A stretch of DNA of 45,203 nt, from positions 1-45,203 of the forward strand of contig JABEVG010000067.1 in assembly GCA_013044075.1 (NCBI GenBank). The letters run 5' to 3'. Within the stretch, counting starts at the first letter, position 1; every line of letters begins with the position of its first letter. This document shows, in pieces, positions 41,593 through 45,203 of the stretch. The stretch comes from Gallionella sp. Lineage in GTDB: Bacteria > Pseudomonadota > Gammaproteobacteria > Burkholderiales > Gallionellaceae. The notes under the pieces are model-generated. The model ran no database searches, was not told the origin of the DNA, and worked only from the letters and a program-made list of their open reading frames with translations. The translations under genes and the position numbers were made by a program.

Positions 41593-44500
41593 CTAAGCGC
41601 GTATCCCGACCAACATTTTTTCCAGCCGCTTCACTGACACGATCACCGGCGTCTTCAATTCCTGCGCGAACAGCGACACGCGCAACTCCTGCATCAGCCA
41701 GGCGAACTCGTCGACACGCGGATCGGCACTATGCGCCTGACGCAACTTTTGCAATGCCTGCGACAAAGGTTGCAGCTGCGCCATGCATTGCGCGTCGCGT
41801 GCCGGATTGCCGCGCAGTTTTTCGATGCGCAGATTGATGCCCTTCAGGTAACGCGGCAGATGCTGCAAGCGTTCGTAGGGTGTAGCTTCCACGAAGCGTT
41901 TGTGTATCAGGAATTCCAGTTGCGCGCGGATGTCCGACGATGCTTGAACGTGCGCCTTGAGTTGCGGCAAACTTTTTTGCAACGCGTGATATTCGGTCAA
42001 GATGCCGAACGCAAGCCGCGCGATCTCCTGCGCGATGAGCAACAAGCGGTTCTTCGCTTCCTTGCCGCGCGCGACGAAGGTGGTTTCGTTGAAGGGCAGC
42101 GGGTCGCTCAGACAACACCGCTCGAAGGTCATCGCCAGTATCTGTTGCTGCAACTCCTGCGGCGTGCCGAGCGGCATATACAACATGCCGAGTTTCTGCG
42201 CGTCGGGCAGGTTCTTCTCCATGTACTTGACCTGCTCCTTGAGCAGCAGCATGAACAGGCGGCGCAGTCCGCCACGGTGCGCGGCCTGTGCGGCATCGCG
42301 TGTGTCGAAGGCGCGCAGAATCACCGCATCGGTGTCGTCCACCAGCGCGTTGTATAGCGTCACGCTTTGCCCTGCGCGCTGCACCACGCGCGTCTCTGCG
42401 AACTCACCAAAGCTCCACGAGGTGCTGCGTTGCTCGTTGACCGGCGCGCTGATCTCTTTGGTCGCAGCGACGATAGCGGGTGCTGCACGCGGCGCGAGTT
42501 CGCTGTGCAATTGCGAAAAATTGCGTGACATGCCGAGCTGTCGGCCATGTTCGTCGATGACGCGGAAGTTCATCAGCAGGTGCTGCGGCAGTTGCTCCAG
42601 TCGAAACGCATCCAGCGGTACATCGAGTTGTTTCTGCTCGCGCAAGTAGCGCGACAGAGCTTGCAACAGCGGCATGCCGGACGGTTGCACAGCACGACAG
42701 AACGCCGCCGCGAATTCGGGTACCGGCACGAGATTGCGGCGTATCTTTTGCGGCAGGGTCTTGATCAGTTGCACCACCTTCTCCGCCAGAATGCCCGGTA
42801 TCAGCCACTCGCAGTGCGCGGCCGAGACCTGGTTGATGAGTGCCAGCGGCACGGTGAGCGTGATGCCGTCGTCGTTTTTGCCCGGCGAGAAGTTATAGCT
42901 CAGCGCGAAGCTGACGTTGTCTATCTTGAGTTGCGGCGGAAACTTGTCGGTGGTGATGCCCTGCGCCTCGTGGCGCATCAGATCGTCTTTCTTGAGATAA
43001 AGCAGCTTCGCGTCATTGCGTTCGACCTCCTTGCGCCAGTGCTCGAAACTCGCGCCGTTGTGGATGTCGGCAGCGATGCGCGCATCGTAGAAGGCATAGA
43101 TGAGTTCATCGTCCACCAGCACATCGGGTCGGCGCGCCTTGTGCTCCAGTGCTTCGATGTCGGCGATGAGCTTCTGGTTGTGCGCAAAGAACGGCGCACG
43201 CGTGTCGAACTCGCCGCCGACCAGAGCTTGCCGGATGAATATCTCGCGTGACTCGGCCACGTTCATCGGCCCGTAATGCACACGCTTCTTGGCGTTCAGC
43301 AACAAGCCGTGCAGCGTGCTGCGCTCGTAGGCGGTGACCTGCGCGGCCTTCTTCTCCCAGTGCGGATCGAAGTAATGGCGTCTAATGAGATGCGCGCCGA
43401 CCTCTTCCAGCCATTCCGGTTCGATGCGCGCCAGACAGCGCGCGAACAGGCGATGCGTCTCGACCAGCTCGCCCGCCATCACCCACTTCGTGCCCTTCTT
43501 CGCCAGCACCGAGTTGGAGGCGATGACGAACTTGATGCCGCGCGCGCCCAGATAGTCATTGCCTTCCACGCCCTTCATGCCGATGTTGCCCAGCAGGCCG
43601 CACAGCAGGGCTTTGTGTATCTCTTCGTAGCTGGCGGGCTGTTCGTTTTCCTTCATGCCCATTTCGGCGACTTGCGTGTGCAACTGCTGATGCAGCTCGC
43701 GCCATTCGCGCAAGCGCAGCGGCGACAGGAAATTCTTGCGGCATTCTTCCGCCATCAGGCGGTTGGATTGTTTGTGCGCCAAGGCCTGCTCGTACCACGC
43801 CCATATCTTGATATAGGCGAGGAAGTCGGAACGCTCATCGGCAAACCGTTTATGCGCGGCATCCGCCGCCTCTTGCCGTTCCAGCGGACGGTCGCGCGGG
43901 TCTTGCACCGACAGCGCGCTGGCGATGATGAGTATCTCGGTGAGGCAGTGATATTGCCGCCCCGCCAGCAACAGCCGCGCAATTTTGGGGTCGAGCGGCA
44001 GCTTGGCGAGTTCGTGTCCCAGCTTGGTGAGTTGTCGCGCTTCGTCGATTGCGCCGAGTTCGGCTAGCAACTGGTAACCATCGGCTATCATGCGCGGCGT
44101 GGGCGGCTCAATGAACGGAAACTCGGTAATCTCTCCCAGCTCCAGCGCGCTCATGCGCAGAATCACAGTGGCCAGCGACACGCGGAATATTTCCGGGTCG
44201 GTAAACTCGTCGCGTTGCAGAAAATCCGCCTCGTCGTACAGACGCACGCACACGCCGCTCATCACGCGACCGCAACGCCCCTTGCGCTGATTGGCAGCGG
44301 CACGCGAGATCTTCTCGATGTGCAACTGCTCGACCTTCTGGCGGATGCTGTAGCGGTTCATGCGCGCCAGGCCACAGTCGATCACATAACCGATGTTGGG
44401 CACGGTCAGCGAGGTCTCCGCCACATTGGTCGCCAGCACCACGCGCCGCTGATTGCCAACCTTGAACACCCTGTCCTGTTCCGCTGCCGACAGCCGAGAA

Positions 44501-45203
44501 TACAGCGGCAATACTTCTATCCCTTTCGGGTTGTGTTTGCGCAGCACTTCCGCCGTGTCGCGTATCTCGCGCTCGCCGGGCAGAAACACCAGCACATCGC
44601 CGCGCAGTCCTCCGGCGGCCAGTTCATCGAGCGCACTACTGATGGCTTGCGGGACATCTTGCGCTTCACCTTCTTCGGAAATTTGCAGAGGACGATAGCG
44701 CGTCTCGACCGGATAGCTGCGCCCCGATACCTCGATGACGGTCGCGTTGAAATGTTTGGCGAACCTATCCGCGTCGAGCGTGGCCGAGGTGATGATGAGT
44801 TTGAGATCGGGACGGCGCGGCAACAATCGCTTGAGATAGCCCAACAGAAAATCGATGTTGAGCGAACGCTCGTGCGCCTCGTCGATGATCAGCGTGTCGT
44901 AATGTTTGAGCAGCGGGTCGCTGTGTATCTCGGCCAGCAGGATGCCGTCTGTCATCAGCTTGATGCTGGTATCCGCACCCACCTTGTCGTGGAAACGCAC
45001 CTTGAAACCGACCGCACCGCCCAGCTCGGTCTTCAGCTCGAACGCGATGCGCGTCGCCACGGTGCGCGCCGCCACACGGCGCGGCTGGGTGTGGCCGATA
45101 CAGCCCAGCACCCCGCGCCCCAGCGTCAGGCATATCTTCGGCAACTGCGTGGTCTTGCCCGACCCCGTCTCGCCGCACACGATGACGACTTGATGTTCGG
45201 CGA
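41593..45203 (-). CDS. hrpA: ATP-dependent RNA helicase HrpA (5' end outside the window)
   Basis: At least 1,202 residues of a DEAH-box helicase; the frame runs off the right edge. The first visible codons read HQVVIVCGETGSGKTTQLPK, so Walker A is present and only a short N-terminal part, up to about 100 residues, is missing. DEAH appears in TLIIDEAHERSLN, followed by SAT-type motif III (ITSATLDADRF), the QRKGRCGRV motif VI, the HA2/OB regions and the long C-terminal DUF3418 found in full-length HrpA. In E. coli HrpA processes fimbrial mRNA and helps rescue collided ribosomes. The stop is 66 bp before the mqo GTG. Confidence 0.96.
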   Translation of the reverse strand, partial: AEHQVVIVCGETGSGKTTQLPKICLTLGRGVLGCIGHTQPRRVAARTVATRIAFELKTELGGAVGFKVRFHDKVGADTSIKLMTDGILLAEIHSDPLLKHYDTLIIDEAHERSLNIDFLLGYLKRLLPRRPDLKLIITSATLDADRFAKHFNATVIEVSGRSYPVETRYRPLQISEEGEAQDVPQAISSALDELAAGGLRGDVLVFLPGEREIRDTAEVLRKHNPKGIEVLPLYSRLSAAEQDRVFKVGNQRRVVLATNVAETSLTVPNIGYVIDCGLARMNRYSIRQKVEQLHIEKISRAAANQRKGRCGRVMSGVCVRLYDEADFLQRDEFTDPEIFRVSLATVILRMSALELGEITEFPFIEPPTPRMIADGYQLLAELGAIDEARQLTKLGHELAKLPLDPKIARLLLAGRQYHCLTEILIIASALSVQDPRDRPLERQEAADAAHKRFADERSDFLAYIKIWAWYEQALAHKQSNRLMAEECRKNFLSPLRLREWRELHQQLHTQVAEMGMKENEQPASYEEIHKALLCGLLGNIGMKGVEGNDYLGARGIKFVIASNSVLAKKGTKWVMAGELVETHRLFARCLARIEPEWLEEVGAHLIRRHYFDPHWEKKAAQVTAYERSTLHGLLLNAKKRVHYGPMNVAESREIFIRQALVGGEFDTRAPFFAHNQKLIADIEALEHKARRPDVLVDDELIYAFYDARIAADIHNGASFEHWRKEVERNDAKLLYLKKDDLMRHEAQGITTDKFPPQLKIDNVSFALSYNFSPGKNDDGITLTVPLALINQVSAAHCEWLIPGILAEKVVQLIKTLPQKIRRNLVPVPEFAAAFCRAVQPSGMPLLQALSRYLREQKQLDVPLDAFRLEQLPQHLLMNFRVIDEHGRQLGMSRNFSQLHSELAPRAAPAIVAATKEISAPVNEQRSTSWSFGEFAETRVVQRAGQSVTLYNALVDDTDAVILRAFDTRDAAQAAHRGGLRRLFMLLLKEQVKYMEKNLPDAQKLGMLYMPLGTPQELQQQILAMTFERCCLSDPLPFNETTFVARGKEAKNRLLLIAQEIARLAFGILTEYHALQKSLPQLKAHVQASSDIRAQLEFLIHKRFVEATPYERLQHLPRYLKGINLRIEKLRGNPARDAQCMAQLQPLSQALQKLRQAHSADPRVDEFAWLMQELRVSLFAQELKTPVIVSVKRLEKMLVGIRA

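Overview
The window is an ordinary chromosomal segment of a Gram-negative betaproteobacterium of moderate-to-high GC. Protein resemblance and gene order (lnt/glyQ/glyS/gmhB/plsC/metallopeptidase block, birA-coaX-SPOR run, yeiH beside its LysR gene, TRAP dicarboxylate system) suggest the order Nitrosomonadales, possibly Gallionellaceae-like. That placement is an inference from reading proteins, not a database result. No rRNA, tRNA, CRISPR array, prophage or full insertion sequence was seen. Almost all DNA is coding. The only gene-free stretch over 300 bases is about 3430-3779.

Layout. 1-495 is the 3' end of recQ. 519-3429 (minus) holds apbC/mrp and a fusion of a TrpD2/YbiB-like domain to uroporphyrinogen-III methyltransferase. 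3780-6423 (plus) is miaB-ybeY-corC. 6464-8779 (minus) holds a small membrane protein, rpmG, rpmB, lysA and lptM, with cyaY divergent at 8805. 9124-12759 (minus) is a signalling pair: a membrane histidine kinase followed by a Ser/Thr kinase carrying two receiver domains. 12966-18215 (minus) is glyQ-glyS-gmhB-plsC-metallopeptidase. 18443-21313 (plus) is dctPQM, followed by marC and a lipoprotein gene. 22868-27606 (minus) has a secreted transglutaminase-like protein, a GIY-YIG protein, lnt, a TlpA-like thioredoxin and an outer-membrane protein. 27777-31102 has an rsuA-family pseudouridine synthase, DUF302, LysR and yeiH. 31267-37337 (minus) is a tightly overlapping run: maeB, a 75-codon gene, patatin, birA, coaX and a SPOR protein. 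37453-39823 (plus) is a small cassette of alpha/beta hydrolase, acyl carrier protein and ketoacyl synthase. 39892-45203 (minus) has mqo and the truncated hrpA.

How the genes work together. The metabolic genes join C4-dicarboxylate import (dctPQM), malate oxidation (mqo, maeB), siroheme/tetrapyrrole methylation, lysine synthesis and cofactors (biotin ligation, CoA). Envelope functions are lipoprotein acylation, phosphatidate synthesis, heptose synthesis and an LptM-like lipoprotein. RNA and translation functions are miaB, ybeY, the pseudouridine synthase, glyQS and the ribosomal proteins.

The most unusual DNA is repeat-derived coding sequence. The mqo N-terminus contains a 143-bp segment bounded by 13-bp perfect inverted repeats and read through in frame. 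The glyQ C-terminus ends in a peptide encoded by what looks like a dispersed palindromic repeat, and a decayed relative of that repeat lies between the ketoacyl synthase and mqo. No clearly new defence or mobile system is visible. The best biological leads are the kinase-receiver signalling pair, the Cys-nucleophile hydrolase/ACP/KS cassette and the periplasmic Tgl-like protein.
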